This document shows, piece by piece, positions 11,075 to 21,676 of a stretch of 64,000 nt of DNA (positions are counted from its first letter, which is position 1; each line of letters begins with the position of its first letter). A program made the position numbers and the translations under genes. The notes beneath the pieces were generated by a model that saw only the letters and a list, made by a program, of their open reading frames with translations, had not been told where the DNA came from and did not search any database. Source of the DNA: Tetracladium setigerum (lineage: Eukaryota; Ascomycota; Leotiomycetes; Helotiales); contig PZJY01000008.1 in the NCBI GenBank assembly GCA_031472005.1, forward strand, positions 1-64,000, in the 5' to 3' direction.

Positions 11075-12035
11075 TGTGAAGTCAGTGCTCAGGTCTCGAC
11101 TGAAACTTAACGCGAAGGATGATGCTCATATTCACAGAGATGAAGAGCGTAATATATATGCGAATGTTAATTTGAGGACAACCATATCGTCATTAATTAC
11201 TTACTGTACCAATATGCATGCACGACTGGGACCGCTACATCAGGTCTTCTATTTCTTTCTGTTAGATACACACAATATTTTCTGTTCGAAATAGACATAT
11301 AGCAGATATGATGCCAAGTGTTCTACGACCCAGATGCTGAAGAACAGTAATCACTCATATTATTCCGCAAGCCTCGGGCTTGGCGTACTCTTCCATGTTC
11401 CACCCCCATTTTTATGATCACAGTCTCTTTTCCTTGACGTCTTTGCGTCGATATACTTTTCAAATCTTTTCTAAGACTATATGGGGCCATTTTCTGTCGG
11501 ATGTTGGTGCCTGCATGATTACTGCTCTCCAAGAGTGACATCTCGCTTGTTGCTTAGCGTGACCTATTTAGGATGTCGGTGGATCCAAAAGTGATCTGCA
11601 AATATGGGAAAGTGTCCGAGGAAAGTCTTTAGTCATCAGCCACATTGTAATTCACCAAGAGCTTCGAACGGGGTTTCGTGGGAGATATGAGCCGAGCCGC
11701 TCTGTCTGGGTTAGACCGCAGGCAGGATGAATATTGTAAGCATGTTTCTTGGTACATTAGCGTCAAAGCCTTACAACACGAAGTAATCGGACCTTGAAGG
11801 GTAAGCCATTATTAGACTTGTTGGAGAGGGTTTCGGAACAAGTCGCTGAGTATAGAAATACTAGTGGGAATGCCCCCGACTTAAAATAGTTGCAATAACT
11901 CTGCCAATTTCATTTAGAAAGATATTCACCCATTCCAGTCTTCCTGTGCCAAAGAACCTTAAGTTGAACGAGTTGAGTTTGACGAAATATTGTGGAATCG
12001 ATCAACACAGACTACTCTCCAAACCTCCAATCGAC
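11075..12035. promoter_or_regulatory. Shared upstream region of divergent ADH and MFS genes
   Basis: About 960 bases between two genes that point away from each other, so it must hold both promoters. I see no coding region. No operator or upstream ORF can be named with confidence. The in-frame codons just before the MFS ATG lack another ATG. Confidence 0.4.
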
Positions 12036-13853
12036 ATGTACGAATTGATGAGAGAAACGCAGTTGGGTCAGATAATCAGATATGTCACCAAGAATCAATA
12101 TCTGCTCTATCCTGAGGAGCGACCGGGATTTCAAGTACCCTTACCTTACCTACAACACCCACCAAACGAGACGCTTCTCGAGGAATCGAAAGAAACTTTT
12201 CCACCTGAAGGCAGCCACGACGGTCTAGTCAATGATCCTCATGCTGTGGAGGAAACAACCTTAAGACCAATAATCTCAAAATCAGTCACACTTGATGAGA
12301 CGAGTGATCTCTCACTTATCATGAGTCGACCTGATATGGGCAGAATGGCCACCCAGGAGGGCGTGGAAGCAGCGTACGAAGCTGCTAACCTTCAACAATC
12401 GTTAAAACGGGAGGCTTCAAAACCTATCGTGCCCGCCAAAACAGCAGACGGCATCATTCTCGTCGACTGGTATACAACAGACGATCCCGCCAATCCACAA
12501 AACTGGAAGTTCTGGGCCAAATTCAATGTCGTATTCCAAATCTATCAGTATGCTGCCGTTGTCTACATGGGATCCGCAATCTATGCCCCAAGCGAACCTC
12601 AAATCATCGAGGTCTTTGGTTTGTCTCAGAGCGTCGCCTCACTTGGTCTGGGTTTATACGTCCTCGGTTACGGCCTTGGGCCACTGTTCTTCTCTCCCCT
12701 GTCCGAGATTCCTGTTGTTGGCCGCAATCCACCATACATGGTCTCGTATCTACTCTTTGTGATAATCTCAATTCCAACAGCGATTGTCAACAATGTTCCC
12801 GGATTGTTGGTACTACGCTTTTTCCAAGGAATTTTCGGCTCGCCATGCGTTGCCACCGCTGGTGCATCACTTGGCGATATCAGCAATCTGTTCATCCTAC
12901 CTTATTTACTCTTTGGTTGGGCAATGTCCGGTCTCATAGGTCCAGCCTACGGACCAATCATTGCTGGGTTTGCAGTTGTCGCAAAGGACTGGCACTGGGC
13001 CATGTGGGAGTTGCTGTGGGCTTCTGCCCCGTCATTCATCATCTTTCTACTCTTTCTTCCAGAGACTTCTTCCGGCACGATTCTTTTCCGCCGTGCTCAA
13101 AGGTTGCGTCGATTAACAGGAAACAAACTACTCAAGTCACAGTCAGAAATTTCACAAGCCGGCCTCTCTGTGAGTAAGGTGGCGTATGACGCTTTAGTCA
13201 TTCCCTGGAAGATCAATTTTCTCGATCCTGCGGTTCTATTCAGCTCAATCTACACTGGACTTGTATATGCGATCTTCTACTCTTTTTTCGAGATTTTTCC
13301 ACTCGTCTACATGGATATTTACGGGTTCAATCTTGGAGAGATGGGCGTGGCGTTCTTGACCGTCCCAATTGGAGTCTTTTTTGCGATGAGCTTCTATTGC
13401 TGCTTTCTCTATTGGGTCGTAAATCCAAGGATGCGGGTTACAGGGCCCGGAGCACCAGAACAGAAAATGATTCCCGCGATAGCTGCTTCGATTGCTATTC
13501 CCATCGGCCTATTTATATTTGGCTGGACCTCTCGCTCTTCCATTCATTGGATAGTTCCCTCAATTGGTGCGGTGTTGATCAGTGGTGGCATGATCACTGT
13601 CATCCAGTGCATGTTGCTATATGTCTCAATGGCATATCCTGTCTATTCAGCGTCCCTTTTTGCTGGCAACGACGCCGCAAGGTCTTCTTTTGCTTTCGCT
13701 GGCATCATGTGGTCAGGTCCTTTGTTTCATAATCTTGGTGTTGCCAAAGGCTGTACTGTGTTGGCGGGCTTGACCATTGGTTGTATTGGTGGAATTTGCT
13801 ATTTTTATCTACAAGGGGCTAAGCTTAGAGTCAAGTCGCGTTTTGCAGTTTAG
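12036..13853 (+). CDS. MFS drug:H+ antiporter, CYHR1/FLR1 type
   Basis: A single-exon gene of 605 residues for a 12-TM plasma-membrane transporter that exports small toxic compounds by proton antiport. The cytosolic N-terminus opens MYELMRETQLGQIIRYVTKN and continues LLYPEERPGFQVP, typical of the cycloheximide/fluconazole-resistance branch of the DHA1 family. The DPANPQNWKFWAK motif precedes TM1 (about residue 150). The GRNPPYM loop (about 229) follows TM3, and LRFFQGIFGSP (about 258) is the conserved block near TM4. Twelve hydrophobic stretches can be counted, with a Ser-rich central loop (about 345-385). I chose the ATG at 12036 because homologues start there; the open frame runs 30 codons upstream without an ATG. 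It faces away from the ADH gene. The substrate cannot be read from sequence. Confidence 0.9.
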   Translation: MYELMRETQLGQIIRYVTKNQYLLYPEERPGFQVPLPYLQHPPNETLLEESKETFPPEGSHDGLVNDPHAVEETTLRPIISKSVTLDETSDLSLIMSRPDMGRMATQEGVEAAYEAANLQQSLKREASKPIVPAKTADGIILVDWYTTDDPANPQNWKFWAKFNVVFQIYQYAAVVYMGSAIYAPSEPQIIEVFGLSQSVASLGLGLYVLGYGLGPLFFSPLSEIPVVGRNPPYMVSYLLFVIISIPTAIVNNVPGLLVLRFFQGIFGSPCVATAGASLGDISNLFILPYLLFGWAMSGLIGPAYGPIIAGFAVVAKDWHWAMWELLWASAPSFIIFLLFLPETSSGTILFRRAQRLRRLTGNKLLKSQSEISQAGLSVSKVAYDALVIPWKINFLDPAVLFSSIYTGLVYAIFYSFFEIFPLVYMDIYGFNLGEMGVAFLTVPIGVFFAMSFYCCFLYWVVNPRMRVTGPGAPEQKMIPAIAASIAIPIGLFIFGWTSRSSIHWIVPSIGAVLISGGMITVIQCMLLYVSMAYPVYSASLFAGNDAARSSFAFAGIMWSGPLFHNLGVAKGCTVLAGLTIGCIGGICYFYLQGAKLRVKSRFAV

Positions 13854-14234
13854 ATCATTTGCATCTCGGCTTTCCCACATTTGGTGTGATACTCGAGTGC
13901 CAATTGGGAATTGCTGGGGGTATGTTGGGAATCTAGAGCCAAGACCCTGGAAGGCTTGGTAATGGGAGTACATGGAACCATCTTCCCTTCATATAATCTT
14001 AGACAATATTATACCACCAATTCGAGAACCCAAATTTCAAAAACTGCTTTACGCATGAGTTAAGTGATACCAACAAGGCTCTGATATGGCACGCTGTCAC
14101 CAATATAATAACGGCATGTCGAAACACTGATCACTAAACATATAATTTGCCGAAACATGACTAGTACGGCAATGTTGCTGGAGAGCGAGTAAGTACTGTA
14201 CACTGCTAGAAATTATAACAAAGGCTGATTTTAG
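13854..14234. other. Intergenic, possible missing first exon
   Basis: Contains ATGACTAGT at about 14158 followed by a good donor (GAGTAAGT), but its phase does not join the next exon without a stop. No signal peptide is seen, so the start of the next gene is unresolved. Confidence 0.35.
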
Positions 14235-14868
14235 CAGCAATTAACTCCTGAGGAATATGCGTTATTCTCAAAGAATTCATCAGCTGGTAAGTTGATGTCC
14301 AGGAACTGCGACAATAGACACACACGCTAACTTTTCTTTCCTGAAGAAGTGTTGCACGTGAGATCCAGTAATGATATTGTGTTCTGGGAGCATTCCTATG
14401 TCGATTGCTGTATATATAAAATCAATTTCTGTTAGTCTCAAGCTACTTCTAACTATTTATAGCTGGAGATCCATGTGCTCCAGGACAATTCGATGTCGTA
14501 ATGAGCTATACTGGCTGGTACGTTCAAATCTCCTTTCTATACTTACATTTCTATGTTATATCAAAACTGATGCTAAGTCTTTACTTCAAAGGGGTGTCTG
14601 TGAAACGACTTGGGTCGCAAGGCAAACCTCAAATGCCTGTTGGAAATCATGGTCATTCTATGGCAATTGGTACTGGGTTGACAACTGTAACCCAGACTAA
14701 AGTTGGGATACGGTGACTCCAGGAGGGTACGTCGGTAATATTTATACTTATAACAACAAATATCTGGGCCCATGCTACGCCGGGGGCCACACATCGAAAA
14801 AATCGCCCTGTAATAATGGCAAGGACGACAATCTTTGGGTATTCCTGGTCCGATGTTCACTTCCCTAA
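14235..14868 (+). pseudogene. Small Cys/Trp-rich protein gene with in-frame stop
   Basis: Exons 14235-14286, 14347-14409, 14463-14517 and 14592-14700 join in frame with clean GT..AG introns. They encode LTPEEYALFSKNSS, WEHSYVDCSGDPCAPGQF, CETTWVARQTSNACWKSW and FYGNWYWVDNCNPD before TAA at 14698. The same frame then stays open for 55 more codons with similar composition (GGYVGNIYTYNNKYLGPCY, SPCNNGKDDNLWVFLV) to a stop at 14866. The simplest reading is that the TAA is a nonsense change (for example CAA to TAA), so the original product was about 150 residues with about ten Cys. The family is unknown to me. The first exon was not found, so secretion cannot be judged, though the Cys and Trp content resembles secreted fungal proteins. 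Confidence 0.5.
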
Positions 14869-15230
14869 TTTATTATGGAAAGAATCACGGGAGTCGAACT
14901 CTTGGGATAAGGGTATCCTGGGAGCCTAAGGTTCGGGAGCATCATGGTCCCTGGAAACAAGCTTCCTAGGAACCACTCCAAGAGAACTCCCAGGGTGGGT
15001 GATAGTAGTTCGGCCTTTTTCTTCATTCTAGTACCCATAGATCAAGACATTCTTTTGGCCACAATATGAATCACTGTATGTGACTGACTGAGCGTTCTCT
15101 GATCGTGTCTTCATACTAGATAAAAGTTGCGTACAATCTCAGAGGCAATATCTGAGAGCATTTGCTTGTTTATTGAGCAAGTACACAATGACAGGCCGGT
15201 ACACATCAACTCTTGCCCTCGGTTATCCAG
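14869..15230. other. Intergenic with a dispersed repeat fragment
   Basis: No gene. Positions 14915-14955 (GGAGCCTAAGGTTCGGGAG and neighbours) match an inverted copy at 31640-31683 and part of 42168-42197, so this is a dispersed repeat family. Confidence 0.5.
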
Positions 15231-15622
15231 TGTAACGGCTTAGCATTTACTCGATGTAAATACAAGGGTCGGATTTGTTTTCACAAGAGAGATAGGTTCG
15301 CACAGGTAAGGGGCTAGACGTTACTTGAGTATCTGGTAGGATAATCAATTTGAGTTGAGCACAAAGCTCCTATCTGAAGAACTGCTATCCTACTTATATA
15401 GAACCTTTATTCTCCTTGGATCCCTGTATATCACATATATCACCGCGATCCACGATAATCCATCATGTGATTCCTAAGGCATCCACTCCATCCATAGTTG
15501 CTAACTAATCCTAACTACAGTAGCTCTCTAAAGTAGTCCTTGCGGCCGTCCCAAGTCCTATGATGCTCTTGAGCCTATTCATAACTACATCCTAATGAAG
15601 TCTCGTGATACGGTTCGTAACA
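15231..15622. mobile_element. Possible solo LTR
   Basis: A 392-base block starts TGTAACGGCT and ends ACGGTTCGTAACA, so its ends are short inverted repeats of the TG..CA type seen in LTR retrotransposons. It has a TATA-like TACTTATATAGAACC inside. No five-base target duplication is evident (TCCAG before, CTGAG after), and no internal retroelement genes are nearby. An LTR remnant is likely but not proved. Confidence 0.45.
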
Positions 15623-15741
15623 CTGAGGACTAAATCCTCCGACCTAGTATCACTTATAAAGGATTTTTCGAATTTTTAAATTTTAAATAAAGGCGCTAGC
15701 ACTCTTATCTTCTCGGCCTATATAGAGCATTATGAGGGCTA

Positions 15742-17567
15742 AGTCCCCCCCCCCCCCCCCCCTTCCGGCCACCCCCCCTTTCGGCCACCCTACTAAAATC
15801 CACCACTTTATATTTAACACTTAATATCTCTATAACGCTTCGACTTCTATATAATCCCCGGTAGATTCGGATTCTATAAATGAATCCGAATCGATTGGTA
15901 CCACTCCGAGCTCTCTAGCTTCGATCTGGGCCGATCTAATGGCCTTAACGTCCACGAACCTCGAATTTAAAGATACTTAGACCTTTCGGCGCTTCCTTAG
16001 TTTATATAGATCTAATTGAGCTTCTAGCTCTTTTATTCGATTCTCGGCTTATAATAGAGTAAAATCCTTTTTATTTAATCCTTTTATAACCTTTTAAAAG
16101 AGTAATCGACGTGTCGGAAGATCATTATAGCCAAGCCGAGCCAAAGTGTTAAACTGTGAACGTAAATCTCTCCCGACTTTAAGTGTATGCCACTTAATCG
16201 ATAATATACTTATATTCCACTTAGTACTAAAGTTCTTTAGAGGGGCCGATTCCGAAGCTTTATTACTATTCTTTAATAGTAATCGGCTCATTAGAGGTTT
16301 CCTTATATTCACCGGCTATAACCCCGTAGTATTCTATCCGGCTAAGATATTATTAACTATAATTGCAGCTTCCCGGGCCTTATAATAATATAATAAGAAG
16401 TTACGCTTACCGATTAGTGCTAAATCGAGTAAAGGATCTAAGAGATTAAGCTCTCTTTAATAAGTAGCCTTAAGAGGAGAGAAAATCGATAAATTTAAAG
16501 GTTAAAGGATATAAGAGCTATAAGGAGGTAAAAATAAGAGATATATATTCAATTTAAGGCATTTAAATATAAATTCAGTGATTTTATAGCTATTATAGCT
16601 ATTTAAGATAAGTAGTCGTGCCGAATTATCGGCCGGTGCTATCTTCGGAATAAACACCTTTTTAAGCCATTCTAAAGCCGTACGATCAGATATCTATCCA
16701 TTATCTATTATAATGGATAGCTATAATATAAATATATCGATATCGGCCGGAAACTATTATTATTACACCGACTTTCCCTTATATATAATAAGTAGAGTAG
16801 TTCGGACCCTAGTAATAGAGATAGCCTCGATAAATAATATTTAACTCCTCGTACCGGGCTATTTCTTTTAAATAAAACGTCGTTCCGAGCTACTAAGGAC
16901 TAATCCATTAAGTTTATAACCTTTTATAATGCCGGCCTCGTCCATATTCCATCGATTCTCTAACTTAATAGCTTGAATAGCCGGAATTTGAAATTTTTAG
17001 AACTAAGCCTTAATTATATTAGACCTAGCGCCATTCACTCGTATAGAGTCGACCGTGAGTTGCCTTTTAGTCTTAATTATCGGATTCCGTAATAAGAATC
17101 TCCGGATCCATCGCTTTCCTAATGGTACGTCGTCGCCTTAGAGCTTATAAAGACGTTCTCTAAAGACCTTTAATTACGAGTGAGTGATGCTACGGCCGAG
17201 AGCTTCCTAGGTTAAAACCCACTCGGTAAGTCGATCCTCGACTACTCGAGGAAGCTTTTACAAGTGTTCGGCACCATCTCGACGTGTAGAGTTCTATTAT
17301 AATCGCTCTTATAAAGTAGTCCTTAAAATACCCCACTTAAGAGCAGCTTTACGAATAGACTTCCCATTTCCGATCTCTGTTAATGCTTACACCACGTTAA
17401 ATTTAATATATTAAGACTTTCGTATAATTATAATTCATAGTATAAATTTAATGGCAATTAATAGAAGAATGAAAAAGTTATTAATTTTCTAAGTGGTGAT
17501 ATGTAGTCATGGATGAGGTTTAGTGGGGTGGCCGAAAGGTGGGGGTGGCCGGAAGGGGGGGGGGACT
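15742..17567 (-). mobile_element. pogo/Fot1-like DNA transposon, full length, RIP-inactivated
   Basis: A 1,826-base element is flanked by TA on both sides (15740-15741 and 17568-17569), the target duplication of Tc1/mariner-pogo elements. The ends are inverted repeats of about 55 bases: AGTCCCCC...CTTCCGGCCACC at the left and its complement GGTGGCCGGAAGGGG...GGGGACT at the right. The transposase runs on the minus strand and still shows LTVDSIRVNGARSNIIKA, NRWNMDEAGIIKGYKLNG and GLVLSSSERRF, the block around the first catalytic Asp of the Fot1 DDE domain. Stops replace Trp and Gln codons throughout, the RIP signature, so it is dead. The poly-C at the left end is longer than in the second copy. 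Confidence 0.9.
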
Positions 17568-17569
17568 TA

Positions 17570-17883
17570 TATGGTTAATTTAAGGCTTTTACCCTTAAAG
17601 CTTATGATAAGCCCTGTAAAGCCTTGCCAGTTCTGTAATACCAGCATCTCTGATACCAGCAAGTCTCTGATACTAGCGGATGAGGGGGTAAAATTGACCA
17701 AAAAACCAATAAAACTTACCTTGATTCACGAAATTGTAAATTTTGAATAATGTAAAGTCGTGCAATTTATCTCTATAAGTAAACGAACACTCAATTATGA
17801 CCCTTATCCCCAATTGCCATTTCTCCATGAGACTCATCAAAACTAGCACGCCCTATTTGGCACCCACACTTTGTCCGTAATCG
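17570..17883. other. Intergenic after the transposon
   Basis: About 310 bases with no recognisable gene or site between the pogo element and the end of the next minus-strand gene. Confidence 0.4.
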
Positions 17884-18522
17884 CTACTTTGGGAATTTCC
17901 CACGTCCGAAGAAGCTCTTTAAGCCATCACGTGAAGAAGGAGAGCCACGCATTTGGCCTAGACCAGACTTAGAGGACCCCGAGTCACTCGGTGGGGTTTG
18001 AATGCTCGGATTCGAAGTAGCCTGAGAAGGACTCGTCCACACTGATCCAGCATCGGATGGGCTGATCTTTTGTAACATTGATCTCAATTCTGCCTGCCGA
18101 AAGGAGAGGGCATCCAATTCAGCTATGATCTCGTTGACTGTAAGGTCTCCTTGTCGTGGTGTATGAACTGGACTACTTGACGAAATGACGTGATTATCGG
18201 GTTGGTTGTCACGTCTCTCTCTGTTGGCGTATGATTCAATGGAAGCAGTCCATGTGGTCACCACCCTCGCTGCCTGCTTTTGGTGATTTTTTTGGCATAG
18301 GCAGAGCCGTGCTAGTTCTGGCAAAGAGTCGAGTGTTTTGAGAGGTGACCTTTGAGACATCGATTCAAGCAAATGGCGAGCTTGGACCTTAGGATCTCCC
18401 CCGAGGTCGTAGCCACAGGGCAAGCCCTTCAAAGTGATACCAGCGCATGGTATGTCGTTGCTAGCTGTGATGATTTTCAAAACCGTAGAGGGGTTCCATC
18501 TCGAAGCAGGTAATTCTGCCAT
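17884..18522 (-). CDS. Fungal protein with a Cys/His cluster, unknown role
   Basis: A single-exon frame of 212 residues starting at ATG 18520-18522. The N-terminal half carries CAGITLKGLPC (about residues 26-36) and LARLCLCQKNHQKQ (about 70-83). Spaced Cys and a Cys-x-Cys-x3-His of this kind recur in many fungal proteins and probably form a small metal-binding unit. The C-terminal half is low-complexity (Ser/Pro/Gln/Thr) with one amphipathic segment (NEIIAELDALSFRQAELRSM), then an FFGRGKFPK tail. No signal peptide or membrane span. I recall the Cys/His layout from uncharacterised fungal proteins, sometimes fused to GIY-YIG-type domains, but none is present here. Confidence 0.6.
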   Translation of the reverse strand: MAELPASRWNPSTVLKIITASNDIPCAGITLKGLPCGYDLGGDPKVQARHLLESMSQRSPLKTLDSLPELARLCLCQKNHQKQAARVVTTWTASIESYANRERRDNQPDNHVISSSSPVHTPRQGDLTVNEIIAELDALSFRQAELRSMLQKISPSDAGSVWTSPSQATSNPSIQTPPSDSGSSKSGLGQMRGSPSSRDGLKSFFGRGKFPK

Positions 18523-19836
18523 GGTCGAATTTCGTTGCCAGAGATATACGATGTGAGGTATAGAATGAATTGCAATTGCGAAATGAGTGTGCTAGATATA
18601 CTAGTGATGGGGGATGCAGGTATGGAAGGATTAAGGGGAAGAAATACAGTGTTTACATATATTACCTTTAAAGAGAGCATTCTCAAAGGGAAGATACTAG
18701 GGGAAGAAAAGGGGGCAATGCTGGAACCGTGGCAGACTTTGGCGCTTATTTCAATATATTGGGAACGAGCCACGTCTACTGACACTAGCCTTATTAGTAT
18801 TTAGTTTTATGAGAGGAGTGGTAGCACCAGCAAGAGCACTGCCCTCTTACTAAAGAACGTTCAAACTGACTCCAAGTAATCGCTTTCTAGTTAATCTCTT
18901 CCGCGGCGGACCAAGAATTCTCCTGAAACTGCAACCCATTATTTTTCAATACATCACCTATAATTCATACGCTAGTAAGCAGGGTGACAATGAGAGCAGC
19001 TTCGCTATCTCTCTAAAAATAGGGTCATCCAGGCGCTGTGGCTTTTCGTGTGCGTGGTCAACGACATATCCCGTTTGGGTGGAGCCAAGGACGCCATGCC
19101 GGATCTACGCCCGGCCAAGTACAATAAACGGGAATATCAACGTGCGGAGCTCTGTGTAACGCTAAACATTTTGCTGCGTAGAGCAAAAGTATCAGGGGTT
19201 GCTTGCTTGAACCCCGGATCGGTGGGCTACGCTAATCTGCCTTCCACGAAACGAGAAACGCGAAACAGGAATCCTATTATTATTACCGTCAGCCAAAGCC
19301 CTACAACACTTTGATAATTGAACTAAGAGCCTTGGCCTGGGGATAAGTTATGGCGCGACGCATATATCTGCCTACCGCTATTATTTCAGCTCACACGTCA
19401 GCCAGCTGTCCGTCTTTATCACTATATGAGCTTGCACCCACCTAGCACGCACCTACCTTAGAAGAATAGGAAGGTTGAAGCGAAGGGATGATATATTGCC
19501 GCTATTGATTGATCTCAGTATCTCGCGGCGGCTGTGCTCTCAGTCTGGTAGGATGATAAGATGCATCCAGCTTGGGGCATGCGGTGATCGTTGCCAAATG
19601 GCTTATTTCAGCCTCGCAAGGTGACTAGAATTCGGCGCGTATTTCCGTTCAAGGGCCAGACTTAGGTCAACCCTATAACAACCGAAAAAATTATAATAAA
19701 AGAAAGGAGCAGCTCATCATTCCGCCCTCTACACCTGAATGTTCGCGGCTTTTAAGCTCACAACTTTAATCACCTCACTCGCAACTGAGCTATTTGTTAT
19801 TAAGAGCTGTGTATCACAGTATACCTTCCATCCAAC
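18523..19836. other. 1.3 kb without a recognised gene
   Basis: Mixed sequence of normal GC content. An open frame at 19048-19314 has no recognisable features. It should hold the promoter regions of the two flanking, divergent genes. Confidence 0.4.
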
Positions 19837-20627
19837 ATGTCCATCCAGTCACCAGGAACAAACCGGTTCAGCAAATTCTTGGGAGGCACGTATAGGAATA
19901 GCCAATGGTATTGCTCGTGCAACAGAGAGACGAAGTACGTTCGGCCTGGGAGGGGAGAAAATGTAGGCCAAAATTGTATGTGAATCACAGAATATGCTGT
20001 TTCACCCCTAGATGGAAGCAAATCTAATTATAAGTAGTTTACAAATGCGGCCAGGACCCAGTGTGCGGATTTTGGCTCTGGGAAGAACATGAAACTGAAG
20101 CCCGGAGGCACTTAGCCGCTTCCATGTCACCTGAACCTCAAACCCCATCTAGGCCACGCCAAAGCGGTATCGAATCGCGTTCCCAGCCAGGCCCTTCGAC
20201 AGGTTTAGAGAGCGCAGCTCTGAGAAATCCAAACAGTGCTACATTTGATCGAGTGCTTGGGAGTGCTCGACAAGTAACACCAACTTCCAGTCAGGCTGAT
20301 CGAGTGCTTTGGAGCGCTCGACAAGTAACACCAACTTCTAGTCAGGCTGATCGACTGCTTCGGATTGCTCGGCAAGCAACACCAACTTCTAGTCAGGCTG
20401 ATCGGTCCTTGCCACGTCCCCAGTCCCCGGACTCCGAAGACGGGCTTGCCACAAGAGTGATAACTCTGCTTGAGGGTTATAATATACAGCTCAGCTCTAA
20501 AGAAAAGCGTAAGCTACGCGTGGTAATAGACGACTATGTGGACAACATGGAGACGGAGTTGAGTCTATATAGAGAGCAGCTTGAGACTATGCAGGAGGCA
20601 GATGAGGACGGATATATAGTTGATTAG
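19837..20627 (+). CDS. GRF zinc-finger protein with 17-residue repeats (2 exons)
   Basis: Exon 19837-19975, intron 19976-20037 (62 bases) and exon 20038-20627 join to 242 residues. The splice rebuilds a GRF-type zinc finger at about residues 24-60: WYCSCNRETK, then GENVGQNFYKC and CGFWLWEEH. This gives the C-x-C ... G-x-N-x-G-x-x-F ... C ... C-G-F-x-x-W pattern known from topoisomerase III and APE2 tails, where it binds single-stranded nucleic acid. Residues about 130-185 are three tandem units of DRVLGSARQVTPTSSQA. The C-terminus is a charged helix (EKRKLRVVIDDYVDNMETEL) that may form a coiled coil. The finger is split by the intron, which supports the gene model. Role unknown; nucleic-acid binding is inferred from the finger. 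Confidence 0.72.
20247..20399 (+). repeat. Three tandem 51-bp coding repeats
   Basis: Three units of exactly 51 bases, each starting GATCGA and ending AGTCAGGCT, encode 17 residues each inside the GRF-finger gene. A fourth unit starts (GATCGGTCC) and diverges. Unit differences are few, and the frame-preserving length suggests recent expansion. Confidence 0.9.
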
Positions 20628-21676
20628 CCAACGCCAGAGTCGGGTCAGGATGGAACGTGATATTAAACGAACGAAATTAGGCTTGGAGACGCGCTGAATA
20701 CATTTGCTTTGTGGTTGATTACCTTGAATGATTGTGTGGCTCTTCCCCAAAGCCCCTCCTCGTGATGAAAGTGCCGTCGTCATCTGCAGCCATAACCTGG
20801 TAGATATTTTGCGAGTGCAAGGGATGAGCTTACGCACTCTAGAGCACCTCTCCTGCTCGTGGTGCCCACCATCACTGTTCGTCCGCCGCTCCCCTGCAAT
20901 CCTCCTTGTCCTTTTTCTCGAATCATCGCGTGCAATAGCTGCTGTATTTGAAGAACCAGGACAGCTTTAGAAGACTTAATATTAGTCAAGTCGAGGAAAG
21001 CGCATCGTCAAGTTCTAAGCCTACGGAACCTAAATACTGAGGGTTGAGGTAGCCACGACCACAGGTACACTTAATAATATTTTATAAATCAAAGGTATAT
21101 AAAGTAAAATTTTAAGGAAGGATAAAGAGATTAAGTACTTAAAAATAATTTCTTGATTATAAGGGGTTACTATATAAAGAGAATTACGTTATTAAGTTAA
21201 GCGTTATAATAATAATTTTTATATTTATAATAACAAAATTTACTACTTATAAATAAGAGTAATAAGTAATAATATAAGATATAATATTATTTATAAATAA
21301 GAATACTATATAATAAGGAAGAGATAATCGCGAGATATAGGGTATCAAGTAAGGAGGGATATCGAGGTAAAGAGTAGTAATAGGCTTAGCAAGAATAGGA
21401 CGTAATAAAGGATAGTAATGCAAGAGTTTTTAGATAATTCTTAGCCTTTATTTTAATATATTGACGGGGGATTTAGGGGATATAGTGGGAAGTAGGAATT
21501 GAACGGATTCGGTTGTTTACTTGTTGGTTCTTCGTGATATTAATAGTGCAAAGAGTGCATACTATGTGGAGTAAACGTGTTGTCAGCGATACAGGGTAAT
21601 AGCGTAAACAGTTTGTGTTACTTATAGCATCACATCCGACTTTTCTACATATTAAGATTTCCAACGGCCCAATTCG
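20628..21676. other. Intergenic with an AT-rich RIP relic (about 21060-21420)
   Basis: The first part is ordinary sequence without a gene. About 21060-21420 is strongly AT-rich with repeated TTATAAATAAGA-like words, consistent with an old RIP-mutated repeat. Confidence 0.5.

Noticed and set aside
16094..16385. Open frames on both strands inside the first pogo element (also 40509-40748)
   Set aside because: They arise by chance in RIP-mutated DNA. The true transposase is on the minus strand in another frame and is full of stops.
19048..19314. Plus-strand frame of 88 codons
   Set aside because: No recognisable motif, no clear splice context, low-complexity tail; probably chance.
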